A stretch of 64,000 nt of DNA from Streptomyces shenzhenensis (GCF_021462265.1 NZ_JAJONF010000009.1:1-64000); one strand, 5' to 3'; positions 1 through 9,898 are shown, counted from the first letter of the stretch. Program-made: numbers and translations. Notes: generated by a model not told the origin, from the sequence alone.

Positions 1-1314
1 AGCCTTCAGGCCGGTGTGCGCACCCTCGCCCACCGGCTGTCGCTGCCCGTGGGCGAGAAAGGCACCAAGCACGCTCCGGGCGGTTATCGCAGCGGGCAGG
101 AATGGTTCGCCAAGTCCCGGCGTCTGCGGGTCCTCGAAGACCGGCTTCAGGCGGCACAGGCCGACTGGGAGGCCGGCATCGTGCATGTGGTGCGCGGCGG
201 CAAGCGGCTGCTGAACACCCGCCACCACCTTGAGGCCGCCGGGCTCGGTGAAGCCGAATGGCGCCGCCGTTGGCGGGCCGAACGCCGCTTCCTCCAGGCG
301 GACGGGGAGTCCGGCAAGCGGTACGGCAACGAGACCCTCCGCGTCACCCCCGACGGCGAGGTCTCCCTCAAACTCCCCGCCCCGCTGGCGTATCTGGCGA
401 ACGCGCCGCACGGCCGCTACGTCCTGGCCGCGCGGGTGTCGTTCGCACACCGGGGCGAGCAGTGGGCCGACCGCGTCAGCACGATGCGGGCCGTCGCCTA
501 CCGCATCCACGAGGACATTGGACGCTTGCGCTGGTACCTGACCGCGTCCTGGACCCTGCCCCCCGTCCAGACCATCCCCCTGGATGCGGTCCGCGCGAGG
601 GGTGTGGTCGGCGTGGACACCAACGCCGACCACCTGGCCGCCTGGCGTCTGGACGAACACGGCAACCCCGTCGGGGAACCGCTGCGCTTCGGCTACGACC
701 TCACCGGCACCGCTTCGCATCGCGACGCCCAGGTCAGACACGCCCTGATCCGCCTGCTGCACTTCGCCCGGCGGCACGACCTGACGATCGCCGTCGAGGA
801 CCTCGACTTCACGTCGGAGACCACCCGGGAGAAGCACGGCCGCCAGAAGCGGTTCCGGAACCTGATCTCCGGCATGCCCGTGGCCCGGCTCCGGGCCAGG
901 CTCGTGTCCATGGCGACGGAACTCGGTATCCCCGTCATCGCGGTCGACCCCGCCTACACCAGCCGCTGGGGCGCCCAGCACTGGCAAAAACCCCTCACCA
1001 CCAAGAACAGAAAAAGCACCCGCCACGACGCTGCCGCCGTGGCGATCGGAAGACGCGCCCTGGGACACCCGATCCGGCGACGGACGGCACCGCCCCGCAC
1101 CCACCAGAGCGATGGATGCGGGCATCGGACCGTCCAGGCCCGACCAGGCAACCCAGGACGTGAGGGACACCGCCCCCGCATCCCCGGACCACGGACACGA
1201 TCCATGCCGCCCGGACGCGCGGCGAACGCGGTCGACCAGAACGCCCAGCACCGTCCGGGGCGTTCGGCTGAGCACGAGACCTGGCAACAGGACTCACTCC
1301 CACTCAGTCTCTAG
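1..1314 (+). CDS. TnpB-like RuvC-fold protein without zinc ribbon (5' partial)
   Basis: The reading frame is open from base 1, so the true start lies outside the window. It resembles actinobacterial proteins annotated as TnpB-related accessory proteins of IS200/IS605. Three RuvC-like blocks are visible: GVDTNADH (Asp at 616-618), AVEDLDF (Glu at 794-796) and RHDAAAVAIGRR (Asp at 1027-1029). Between blocks two and three, canonical TnpB carries a CxxC...CxxC zinc ribbon. Here the DPAYTSRWG segment runs straight on with no cysteine pairs. A long Pro/Arg/His-rich tail of about 85 residues follows block three and has no counterpart in standard TnpB. No tnpA partner is adjacent in the window. The likely role is an RNA-guided nuclease relative or a domesticated derivative. 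The family call is good; the function is unknown. Confidence 0.7.
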   Translation, partial: SLQAGVRTLAHRLSLPVGEKGTKHAPGGYRSGQEWFAKSRRLRVLEDRLQAAQADWEAGIVHVVRGGKRLLNTRHHLEAAGLGEAEWRRRWRAERRFLQADGESGKRYGNETLRVTPDGEVSLKLPAPLAYLANAPHGRYVLAARVSFAHRGEQWADRVSTMRAVAYRIHEDIGRLRWYLTASWTLPPVQTIPLDAVRARGVVGVDTNADHLAAWRLDEHGNPVGEPLRFGYDLTGTASHRDAQVRHALIRLLHFARRHDLTIAVEDLDFTSETTREKHGRQKRFRNLISGMPVARLRARLVSMATELGIPVIAVDPAYTSRWGAQHWQKPLTTKNRKSTRHDAAAVAIGRRALGHPIRRRTAPPRTHQSDGCGHRTVQARPGNPGREGHRPRIPGPRTRSMPPGRAANAVDQNAQHRPGRSAEHETWQQDSLPLSL

Positions 1315-1466
1315 GAACGGTTTCCGACCGACTTCCATCGTGGACGGCGCCACCCGGTATGGCCCGTCGAGTCCTTTTCGGAAGACCTGAGAAAGGGGGT
1401 CCGGGGGAACGTACGTGTGGGTGCTCCGCATAATCTGTGGAGTTCGTGAGGAGAGGGACAAACGCC

Positions 1467-2477
1467 GTGACGGATACGACAGGGGGCCACCAGTGCCCGG
1501 AGTGCGGGGCACCGAAGGAGCCGGACGGCTCCCCCTCCTGCGACTGCAACCAGCGGACCTCCGACGCGTTGCGCGACGCGCGTACCGCCGAACAGGCGGC
1601 GGCGGAGGACTTCGACCCGCTGCGGATACGCCCGTACATCGACGTGGAGCGCACCGAAGCCGACGCACGCACGGGCACGGGCGACGGGCAGACCGAGCCG
1701 GTGCCCGCGGCGAGCGAACAGACGGTGCCGGTGCCGGCGGTGGACGAGCCGACGGTGCCGGTGCCCGCGGTGGACGAGCCGACGGTGCCGGTGCCCGCGG
1801 TGGACGAGCCGACGGTGGCGGGGCCGGAGTTCGGGTCCGTCTCCGGCGTGGAGCCGCCGCCGTACGACGACGGGCCCGAGGGGTCTCCGGAGGAATCCCG
1901 CCGGCGCTCCCGGTGGCCCCTGCTGCTGTCCGCGGCCGGAGCCGTGGTGGCGGTCCTCGCCGCGGCAGGCTTCGTGAGCGGCCTCTTCTCCCAGTTGACG
2001 CCGGCCCGGGACGGGGCGGCGCCGCAGGACGTAAGGGAGAGCGTCCCGGACGTCACACCGAGCACGGCATCACCTTCGGCCGCGGCGCCGGTGACCTCGT
2101 CCAGCCCTTCGGCGTCCGCGTCGGCGTCGGCGAGTGCGAGCCCCTCCGCCACGGCGTCGAGCGCGACGCCCTCGCCGACCCCCTCCCGCTCGGCCGCGCC
2201 CACCCGGTCGACCCCGGCGACCGGCACGTCGGCCTCCGCGCAGCCCTCCTCACCCCCGGTCCTGCGCCCCGGCGACAGCGGCGCGCAGGTCACGGAACTC
2301 CAGCTCCGGCTGAAGCAGGTGGGCCTGTACTCGGGGAACGCCGACGGCCACTACGACAGCAAGACCGAGAGCGCGGTGCGCACGTACCAGTTCACGCGGG
2401 GCATCCTGACCGACGAGCCGGGGGTGTACGGACCGGCTACCCGCGCGGCGCTGGAGTCGGAGACGACGAAGCCGTAG
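1467..2477 (+). CDS. Membrane-anchored peptidoglycan-binding (PG_binding_1) protein
   Basis: A GTG start at 1467 is preferred because a purine-rich ribosome site (ggagaggg) lies just upstream. An N-terminal CPECG...CDC cluster (residues 5-30) may bind zinc. It is followed by a Pro/Val/Glu linker with three near-perfect copies of TVPVPAVDEP (about residues 70-105), an Arg-rich cytoplasmic stop, one membrane segment (about 148-172), an Ala/Ser/Thr/Pro-rich wall-spanning stretch, and a C-terminal peptidoglycan-binding domain (LRPGDSGAQVTELQLRL ... DGHYDSKTESAV ... YGPATRAAL). The topology is an inside domain, one TM helix and an outside wall-binding domain. No catalytic domain is present, so it is more likely a wall-anchoring or sensing protein than a hydrolase. 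Confidence 0.8.
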   Translation: MTDTTGGHQCPECGAPKEPDGSPSCDCNQRTSDALRDARTAEQAAAEDFDPLRIRPYIDVERTEADARTGTGDGQTEPVPAASEQTVPVPAVDEPTVPVPAVDEPTVPVPAVDEPTVAGPEFGSVSGVEPPPYDDGPEGSPEESRRRSRWPLLLSAAGAVVAVLAAAGFVSGLFSQLTPARDGAAPQDVRESVPDVTPSTASPSAAAPVTSSSPSASASASASASPSATASSATPSPTPSRSAAPTRSTPATGTSASAQPSSPPVLRPGDSGAQVTELQLRLKQVGLYSGNADGHYDSKTESAVRTYQFTRGILTDEPGVYGPATRAALESETTKP

Positions 2478-2562
2478 GGGGTGGGCCGACGGGGGGTGCG
2501 GGTGGGTGAGGGCGGGGTGGGGCGGTTGCGGTTGTGGGTGGCTGCGGGTGAGTGGGGGTTGC

Positions 2563-2671
2563 TCGCGCAGTTCCCCGCGCCCCTTACGGGGCTCATCAGC
2601 CGCGGGCAGTCGTGCCGCTGGGGCGGCACGGGTGGGCGCTGGGGGTCCCCCCGGCCGAAGGCTGGGGGAGG
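2563..2671. repeat. Composite dispersed streptomycete intergenic repeat
   Basis: Two modules seen elsewhere in this window lie end to end in the gap between convergent genes. Module A carries agttccccgcgcccctta and its GC-rich continuation; related copies are at 47470-47600, 58488-58556 and 59560-59725. Module B has the form ggggtccccccggccgaag followed by ctgggggagg; related copies are at 46593-46631 and 59325-59470. Both are imperfect inverted repeats able to form stable hairpins and may double as a bidirectional terminator. Confidence 0.6.
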
Positions 2672-2702
2672 CACCCGGCAAGCGCCGGTGAGCGTCCCCG
2701 CC

Positions 2703-3365
2703 TCAGGCCCCGCCGACCCGCACCCGGAGGGAGCCGTCCGCCGCCGTCTCCACGCGGACCGCCGTCAGGTCCCGCACCACCACGTCCGGACCGTGCGCCG
2801 ACGCCCGCGCGCCGACCCCCACGACCCGCATCCCCGCCGCCCGCCCCGCCGCGATCCCCGCGCCCGAGTCCTCGAACACCACACAGTCCGCCGGAGCGAT
2901 CCCGAGCTCCGCCGCCCCCTTCAGAAAGCCCTCGGGGTCCGGTTTGCTGGCGCCCACCGACTCCGCGGTCACCCGTACCGCCGGCAGCGGCAGCCCGGCG
3001 GCAGCCATCCGTGCCGTGGTCAGCGCCACGTCCGCCGAGGTCACCAGCGCGTGCGGCAGCCCCTGGAGGGAGGCGAGGAAGGCCGCGGCGCCGGGGATCT
3101 CCACCACGCCCTCCGTGTCGGCCGTCTCCTCCGCCAGCATCCGCGCGTTGTCCGCGAGGTTCTGCTTCATCGGCCGGTCCGGCAGCAGCACCGCCATGGA
3201 CGCGTGCCCCTGGCGCCCGTGGACGACCTTCATGACCTCGTCGCCGTCCAGCCCGTGCCGCTCGGACCAGCGCCGCCAGATGCGTTCGACGACGGCGTCG
3301 GAGTTGACGAGGGTGCCGTCCATGTCGAGCAGGAGGGCGCGGGCGGTGAGGACGGTGGCCGTCAT
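2703..3365 (-). CDS. HAD-superfamily phosphatase (sugar-phosphatase type)
   Basis: The ATG at 3365 is preceded by AGGAG at good spacing; the frame stays open further upstream but has no better site. Haloacid dehalogenase motifs are in order: motif I LLLDMDGTLVNSD with nucleophile and acid/base Asp (about residues 9-21), motif II VTSAD, motif III Lys in GASKPDPEGF, and motif IV VVFEDSGAGI. At 220 residues with an alpha-helical cap after motif I, it fits the beta-phosphoglucomutase/sugar-phosphatase subgroup. It is a soluble cytosolic enzyme; the substrate cannot be told from sequence. Confidence 0.85.
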   Translation of the reverse strand: MTATVLTARALLLDMDGTLVNSDAVVERIWRRWSERHGLDGDEVMKVVHGRQGHASMAVLLPDRPMKQNLADNARMLAEETADTEGVVEIPGAAAFLASLQGLPHALVTSADVALTTARMAAAGLPLPAVRVTAESVGASKPDPEGFLKGAAELGIAPADCVVFEDSGAGIAAGRAAGMRVVGVGARASAHGPDVVVRDLTAVRVETAADGSLRVRVGGA

Positions 3366-3552
3366 CGGGCAGCTCCTAGTGCACAGGCCGAAAGCAGGCC
3401 GGGAAGAACAAGGCGGCCCCGCCCGCCGGTCAGGGAGAACGGGCGGGAGCCACTTTGTTTCTCTACGGTACAAAACGGGGGGTGATCCCGCCACCGCCTT
3501 CGCCGACCGTTCACCGACTCTTCAGGTCGCGACCCCCCGGTACGCGGCCGGC

Positions 3553-4134
3553 TCAGCCCGCGATCGCCTCCCACAGGCTCCACACGCCCAGCGCCAGCAT
3601 CAGCGCCGCCGCGATCCGCGTGATCAGCCGCAGCGGCACCTTCCTCATCAGCGCCTTGCCGCCGACGATGCCGAGCCCGGCCACCGCCCACAGGCCGAGC
3701 ACCGCGCCGAGGCCGACGGACAGCGGGGCGTCGTAGCGCGCCGCGAGGTTCGCCGTCATGATCTGCGTGAGGTCCCCGAACTCGGCAACCAGGATGAGCG
3801 TGAATCCGGTACCGGCGACCTTCCAGAAGGACTGGTCGGCCGGCTTGCGGATCTCCTCTTCCTCCTCGCCCTTCTTCAGCAGCAGCACGGCCGCGCCGCC
3901 GAGGAAGAGCACGCCGGTCAGCGCGTGCACGATCTGCTGCGGGAGCAGGGTCAGGACACTGCCCGCCGCCACGGCGAGCACGACATGCAGCAGGAAGGCC
4001 GCGGCGACCCCGGCGAAGACGTACGACGCCCGGTAGCGCGTACCCAGGACGAGACCGGCGAGCGCGGTCTTGTCGGGCAGTTCGGCGAGGAAGATGACGC
4101 CGAAGACGAGCGCCGTCACGGTGATGCTGATCAA
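3553..4134 (-). CDS. GDT1/TMEM165 (UPF0016) family cation transporter, probable Mn2+ exporter
   Basis: This is a 193-residue integral membrane protein with about six helices in two homologous halves. Each half carries the signature acidic motif of the UPF0016 family: AELPDKTAL near residue 18 and AEFGDLTQI near residue 118. A charged GEEEEE loop lies between the halves on the cytosolic side. Family members in bacteria and eukaryotes move Mn2+ (and Ca2+) across membranes. The upstream leader carries a yybP-ykoY riboswitch, which independently supports manganese export. The start ATG is at 4134 after the leader. Replacement of Gly by Pro in the first motif (ELPDKT rather than EGDKT) is common in bacterial members. 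Confidence 0.87.
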   Translation of the reverse strand: MISITVTALVFGVIFLAELPDKTALAGLVLGTRYRASYVFAGVAAAFLLHVVLAVAAGSVLTLLPQQIVHALTGVLFLGGAAVLLLKKGEEEEEIRKPADQSFWKVAGTGFTLILVAEFGDLTQIMTANLAARYDAPLSVGLGAVLGLWAVAGLGIVGGKALMRKVPLRLITRIAAALMLALGVWSLWEAIAG

Positions 4135-4239
4135 GGGTCCTCAATCGGTCGGGCCGCCCCGCCGAGAGCACCGCACTACGCAGACGAACACCTCGGCACG
4201 GCAGCGCACACGGTCACCCGTGCCGAACGGCACAGGCGT

Positions 4240-4370
4240 GCACTGCTTGCCGAAGGTCTCGCTGGCGGCGCCGTGACCGAAATGGCCGAGGTCCGCCTCC
4301 GGGCGCCGGCTCAGACGGGCTGAGCAGTATGTCGACGGTCCGGCGAAGAGCTACTCCCCTTCAACGCCGT
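4240..4370 (-). promoter_or_regulatory. yybP-ykoY (manganese-sensing) riboswitch
   Basis: On the minus strand the two nearly invariant loops of this riboswitch class are present in order: GAAGGGGAGTAGCTC (about 4348-4362) and GCGAGACCTTCGGC (about 4248-4261), separated by the variable helix. The leader sits about 100 nt before the start of the GDT1/TMEM165 gene. It is established that this class binds Mn2+ between these two loops and activates exporter genes. Exact outer boundaries are estimated. Confidence 0.85.
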
Positions 4371-4553
4371 CAAGACTACGCGATCCAGCCATGGCCCCCA
4401 AGACCGGGACCGCAGTCTGTGAGTCACGCCGCACCCCTTGTCGTGTCATGAACGCGTCATTAGTTTCTTACCGAACGCTCACCCACCGGCAACACGGCGG
4501 CGCGAGCATTCCCTCGCCCGCGCTCAACACCCCACCCCCACCAGGGAGTTCGC

Positions 4554-5198
4554 ATGCCGAAGTTCTACGCGCGTCGACGGCTCAGCATACTCGCGGCGTT
4601 CACCGGACTCATAGCCTCCGCCGCACTGTTCAACTCCCCGAGCGCCTCCGCCGCGCTGCCCACCCCGGTCAGCGCGTCCACCGCCCGCACCTACCTCGCC
4701 TCGCTCACCGTGGCCACCGAGGACCGCACCGGCTACGCGCGCGACCTCTTCCCGACCTGGGACACCATCAGCGGCACCTGCAACACCCGCGAGTGGATCC
4801 TCAAGCGCGACGGTACGAACGTCGTCACCAACTCCGCCTGCACCGCCACCAGCGGCAGCTGGTACTCCCCCTACGACGGCGCCACCTGGACCGCCGCCTC
4901 CGACGTCGACATCGACCACCTGGTCCCGCTCGCCGAGGCCTGGGACTCCGGCGCCGGCGGGTGGACCACCGCGCGGCGCGAGGCCTTCGCCAACGACGTC
5001 ACCCGCCCGCAACTGCTCGCCGTCACGGACAACGTGAACCAGTCCAAGGGCGACAAGGACCCCGCCGAGTGGATGCCCTCGCTGACGTCCTACCGCTGCA
5101 CCTACGTCCGCGCCTGGGTCCAGGTGAAGTACTACTACGGCCTCTCCGTGGACTCCGCCGAGAAGAGCGCCCTCACCGGCTACCTCTCCGCCTGCTGA
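4554..5198 (+). CDS. Secreted HNH endonuclease-family protein (DUF1524-like)
   Basis: A cleavable signal peptide with an Arg-rich start, hydrophobic core and ASA/ALP cleavage area spans residues 1-34. The catalytic core is DVDIDHLVPLAEAWDSG (about 120-136), followed by RREAFAND, VTDNVNQSKGDKDPAEW and a C-terminal YRCTYVRAW segment. This pattern is typical of secreted actinomycete nucleases, with the HNH histidine in DHLVPL and the later Asn in DNVNQSKGD. Four cysteines would allow two disulfides. At 214 residues it is full length. The likely role is extracellular DNA/RNA degradation for nutrition or during programmed death of mycelium. Confidence 0.85.
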   Translation: MPKFYARRRLSILAAFTGLIASAALFNSPSASAALPTPVSASTARTYLASLTVATEDRTGYARDLFPTWDTISGTCNTREWILKRDGTNVVTNSACTATSGSWYSPYDGATWTAASDVDIDHLVPLAEAWDSGAGGWTTARREAFANDVTRPQLLAVTDNVNQSKGDKDPAEWMPSLTSYRCTYVRAWVQVKYYYGLSVDSAEKSALTGYLSAC

Positions 5199-5216
5199 AC
5201 CAGCCGGCCGGCTCTC

Positions 5217-5269
5217 CTTCCCTGCCTCTTCCCCCGCCGCTTTCCCTGCCTCTTTCCCTGCCTCTTTCC
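5217..5269. repeat. Pyrimidine-rich short tandem repeat downstream of nuclease gene
   Basis: Four imperfect copies of a unit like tttccctgcctc lie directly after the nuclease stop, in the gap before the phosphatase gene. The tract is purely pyrimidine-rich on the plus strand. It may be a slippage-derived tract; no coding role is seen. Confidence 0.5.
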
Positions 5270-5356
5270 GCGTCGGAACCTCCCCGCCGGCCTCCGTCGT
5301 TCCGTACCGTACGGGGCGACGGGGGGCGAACGACCGAGGAAGAGGGCGGGGCGATC

Positions 5357-6985
<1,629 letters not shown>

Positions 6986-7270
6986 GGGACAGCCGGACGG
7001 CAACCGGGTTGCGACGGCGGGCGCGTCGGCCTCCGTTGCCCGCGAGGCACCCTGAGGCGGAACGTGCGCTTCCCGATCCCGTACGGACGGTCTTCCTGCC
7101 CGGGGCCGCAACCCGCGGGCCGCAACCCGCCCGGGAGCCGGAGCCACGCCGCACATGGCCTCTCCCTTTGCCGAACATACGCAGCCCCCGTGACACTCCT
7201 GTCACACCCCCCGCGTACGCTGCATGGCTGTCGCCGGGGGGCGCACCAGGACAATCGCGGGGGAAGAGTC

Positions 7271-7888
7271 GTGTGGGAAAGCATGGGGTCGTTGGAGGAC
7301 GGGCCATGGATATACGCCATGGTGGCCCTCTCCGTGCTCCTGGATGTGTTCCTGCCGGTCCTGCCGAGCGGCTTACTGGTCATCACCGCGGCCACGGCAG
7401 CGGCGGCGGGCACCGGCGCCTCGGCCGGACGGGTCCCGCCGCACGAACTGGCGGACATCCTGGCGCTGACCCTCTGCGCGGCGGCCGCGTCGGTCCTCGG
7501 TGACCTGGTCGCCTACCGGCTGGCCTGGCGCGGCGGGGCCCGCCTGGACCGTGCGATCGCCCGCTCCCGGCGGCTGAGCGACGCGCAGGAACGTCTGGGC
7601 GAGGCCCTCTCCCGGGGCGGCGGCGCACTGGTGGTGCTGGCCCGCTTCGCCCCGGCCGGCCGCTCGATCGTCTCCCTCGGCGCCGGCGCGACCCACCGCA
7701 GCGTCCGCGACTTCCTCCCCTGGTCCGCCCTGGCCGGCCTGGCCTGGGCGGTCTACAGCGTCGCCCTCGGCTGGCTGGGCGCCCAGTGGCTGGGCGCGAC
7801 CTGGATGGCCACGGCCGTGTCGGTGGCAGCCCTGTTCGGCGCGGGAGCGGGCGCGGGATACCTGATGCGAAGACGCAGCCCGGCCTGA
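7271..7888 (+). CDS. DedA/VTT-domain membrane protein
   Basis: GTG at 7271 (or ATG at 7283) follows ggggaagag. The product of about 205 residues has several membrane segments, with the VTT/DedA core FLPVLPSGLLVITA at the start, ASVLGDLVAYRLAWRGG in the middle and a conserved re-entrant ARFAPAGRSIVSLGAGAT (about 118-135). DedA proteins act as lipid flippases or proton-coupled transporters. The 285-nt gap upstream holds no gene; it includes gtgacactcctgtcac, a small inverted repeat that may be an operator. Confidence 0.75.
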   Translation: MWESMGSLEDGPWIYAMVALSVLLDVFLPVLPSGLLVITAATAAAAGTGASAGRVPPHELADILALTLCAAAASVLGDLVAYRLAWRGGARLDRAIARSRRLSDAQERLGEALSRGGGALVVLARFAPAGRSIVSLGAGATHRSVRDFLPWSALAGLAWAVYSVALGWLGAQWLGATWMATAVSVAALFGAGAGAGYLMRRRSPA

Positions 7889-8012
7889 CCTGTCCGCCGA
7901 TCCCACCGCGGGCGCCGCACCGGGACACCCTCTGGAGGAGTCGCGCCGCACCGGGGACGCCCCCGCCGGGGCAGGCACCCGGCGAGCGCCGGCAGGCGGC
8001 CCGAGCCCCGCC

Positions 8013-8243
8013 TCAGCCCCCGCCCACGGCCCCCTGCCCCCGCACCTCCAGTCCCCCCAGCAGCGCGGCGGTCGCCTCCGCGACCGCGTCCACCGCCCGC
8101 TCGAACACCTCCCGATTGTGCGCGGCCGGCGCCCGGAACCCGGACACCTTCCGCACGTACTGCAACGCGGCAGCACGGATCTCGTCCTCCGTGGCCTCCT
8201 CGGCCAGCTGAGGCGGACGCAGGGTCTTGATACTCCGGCACAT
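8013..8243 (-). CDS. DUF2277 family protein
   Basis: The product is 76 residues and begins MCRSIKTLRP, the diagnostic start of this family. The core EDEIRAAALQYVRKVSGFRAP is followed by a helical segment. It is small, soluble and of unknown function. The start is fixed by the MCRSIKTL consensus. It lies divergent to the panE-like gene with 91 bp between the starts. Confidence 0.85.
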   Translation of the reverse strand: MCRSIKTLRPPQLAEEATEDEIRAAALQYVRKVSGFRAPAAHNREVFERAVDAVAEATAALLGGLEVRGQGAVGGG

Positions 8244-8334
8244 CTCCCCAGTCTCCCGCAACGCCCCTCCCTCCTGCGAGGATCTTCCCGAGGCGGCCAC
8301 CGATCCCGGGGCCGACCGACGAGAGGACACCACC

Positions 8335-9252
8335 ATGCCGACCCCCAACGCCCCCACCCCCCACCTCACCGTCGCCGTCCTCGGCCCCGGCGGTGTCGGC
8401 GGCCTGCTCGCCGCTCTGCTCCGCCGCGCCGGCCACCGCGTCGTCTGCCTGGCGGGCGAGGAGACGGCGCGCACGCTCCGCACCACCGGAATCCACGTCC
8501 ACAGCCCCCAGTTCGGCGACTTCACGGCTCCCGTGGACGCCGACACGGCCCTCCGTGAGCCCGTCGACGCCTGCCTGATCACCGTCAAGGCCACCGCCCT
8601 GGACGCGGCCCTCACCCGGATCCCGCCCGCGGCCCTCGGCGACGCCCTTGTCATACCGTTCCTGAACGGCGTCGAACACCCCGCCCTGCTGCGCGCCCGC
8701 TACACCCCCGACCACGTGGCCCCGGCCGTGATCCGCGTCGAGTCGACCCGCACCGCCCCCGGCCGCGTCGCACACACCAGCCCCTTCGCCGAGATCGACC
8801 TGACCGGCGCCGAGGTCCCCCGCCCCCGCCTGGAGGCCCTGGCCGAGGCCCTGACCGCCGCGGGCCCGGCCACCCGCGTCCTGGAGGACGAGACCACCGC
8901 CCTGTGGGCGAAGATGGCGTTCCTCGCACCGCTCGCCCTCCTCACCACCCGCTACCGTCTCCCCCTGGGCGAGGCCCGCACCCGGCACCGCGAGGAACTG
9001 GCGTCCCTCGTGGCGGAGACGGCGGCCGTCAGCCGCGCCTGCGGCGCCCCCGTCGACCCGGCCCAGGCGCTGGCCCGGTACGACGCCTTCCCGCCCGCCA
9101 CCAAGTCCTCGATGCAGCGCGACGCGGAGGCCGGCCGCCCCCTCGAACTCGACGCGATCGGAGGCGCGTTGCTGCGCGCGGCGGACCGGCACGGCGTACC
9201 CGTGCCGGTGACGGCCCGTATCGTCAGCGAACTGCGCGAGGCCGGGCGCTAG
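8335..9252 (+). CDS. panE: 2-dehydropantoate 2-reductase-like NADPH-dependent reductase
   Basis: The ATG at 8335 follows gagagga. The Rossmann motif VLGPGGVGGLLAALL (about residues 16-30) marks the NADPH site. The ApbA/PanE C-terminal helical domain follows, with WAKMAFLAPLALLT, the conserved Lys in WAK, and the PPATKSSMQRD(A/V)EAGRPLELDAIGG signature (about 255-280). The role is reduction of ketopantoate to pantoate (pantothenate/CoA synthesis) or a related 2-oxo acid. At 305 residues it is full length. Its stop codon shares the tetranucleotide ctag (9249-9252) with the stop of the convergent trpF-like remnant. Confidence 0.82.
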   Translation: MPTPNAPTPHLTVAVLGPGGVGGLLAALLRRAGHRVVCLAGEETARTLRTTGIHVHSPQFGDFTAPVDADTALREPVDACLITVKATALDAALTRIPPAALGDALVIPFLNGVEHPALLRARYTPDHVAPAVIRVESTRTAPGRVAHTSPFAEIDLTGAEVPRPRLEALAEALTAAGPATRVLEDETTALWAKMAFLAPLALLTTRYRLPLGEARTRHREELASLVAETAAVSRACGAPVDPAQALARYDAFPPATKSSMQRDAEAGRPLELDAIGGALLRAADRHGVPVPVTARIVSELREAGR

Positions 9253-9523
9253 CGGCCGCTCAGCCCCGGGGCGTGTCCGGCGGTACCGCCGGGGGTGCGG
9301 GCGGCGGCGATGAACGCGGCCATCTTCTCGCGGCTCTTCACCCCCGGCGCGGTCTCCACGCTGCTGGACACGTCCACGCCGTAGGGCCCGAACTCCTCGA
9401 CGACACCGGCCACGTTGTGCTCGTCGAGGCCGCCGGCGATCACCACGTTCCCCGGCACGTCGCCGACCCAGCCGGGGATGTCCGCGAACACGCCGCTGCC
9501 CCCGCGCTGGCGTCGTAGAAGAA
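9249..9523 (-). pseudogene. trpF: 3' remnant of phosphoribosylanthranilate isomerase-like gene
   Basis: The fragment encodes the C-terminal half of a TrpF-type TIM barrel: GNVVIAGGLDEHNV, GVDVSSSVETAPGVKS and a final helix. The N-terminal 104 codons are found intact at 16005-16316; the two parts are separated by an inserted IS200/IS605 element. Joining ...TPPEKPD to FFYDASA restores a continuous barrel. A further lesion lies in a C5 run at 9499-9503, where the frame slips between FFYDASA and GSGVFADI. Streptomycetes generally use PriA for the TrpF step, so loss need not cause tryptophan auxotrophy. Confidence 0.82.
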
Positions 9524-9680
9524 TTGACTTGCTCCTCGGGTTGAAGCCCGAGGATTCTGGCCTTCTCGATCGTTGCCGTGCCGCTACGCGGCGCGGGGTT
9601 CGGTCGGGAGTCCGTGGCTTCCTGTTTCTTCGCGCTGTGCCGGGATTGCTCCTGGTCTTACCGGCGCTCCGCAGGCCGAG
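9505..9680 (-). ncRNA. Putative omega-RNA (reRNA) 3' part of the IS200/IS605 element
   Basis: TnpB guide RNAs arise from the 3' end of tnpB through the right end of the element into flanking DNA. Here that would run on the minus strand through the terminal hairpin at 9534-9553, end at ...gtcaa, and continue into about 16-20 nt of trpF sequence as the guide (ttcttctacgacgcc). This rests on analogy with ISDra2-type elements; the 5' boundary is a guess. Confidence 0.35.
9534..9553. repeat. Subterminal hairpin, tnpB-side end of IS200/IS605 element
   Basis: cctcggg - ttgaag - cccgagg is a perfect 7-bp stem with a 6-nt loop located about 10 bp from the element end. It is probably the transposase-recognised hairpin and the last scaffold stem of the guide RNA. 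Confidence 0.75.
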
Positions 9681-9898
9681 ACCGCCAGTCCGGCGGCCGT
9701 TTTGATGTTGATCGCGGCATTGGTGTCCCGGTCGTGGACGGTGCCGCAGGCGGTACAGGTCCATTCCCGGATGTTCAGGGGTTTGGGTCCGTCCTTGACT
9801 CCGCAGGTGGAGCAGGTCTGGGAGGTCGGCTCGAACCGGCCGATCTTGACCAGGGTGCGGCCGTACCGCTGCGCCTTGTACTCCAGCATGCTGGTGAA
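9584..9898 (-). pseudogene. tnpB: tnpB 3' fragment (zinc ribbon and RuvC-III part)
   Basis: The fragment carries the C-terminal third of an IS605-type TnpB: MLEYKAQRYGRTLVKIGRFEPT, the zinc ribbon CSTCG...CTACG, and DRDTNAAINI with the third RuvC Asp. It continues in frame from the 5' fragment at 14586-15497 across the shared 3-bp core: WSSF joined to TSMLEYK. It is separated from catalytic residues one and two by the serine-recombinase element, so no active TnpB can be made while the element is in place. Homology ends at 9898; the frame continues into element DNA. Confidence 0.88.

Noticed and set aside
1690..1815. Possible CRISPR-like array from regular 30-bp repeats
   Set aside because: The repeats are contiguous without spacers and encode TVPVPAVDEP units of a protein linker.
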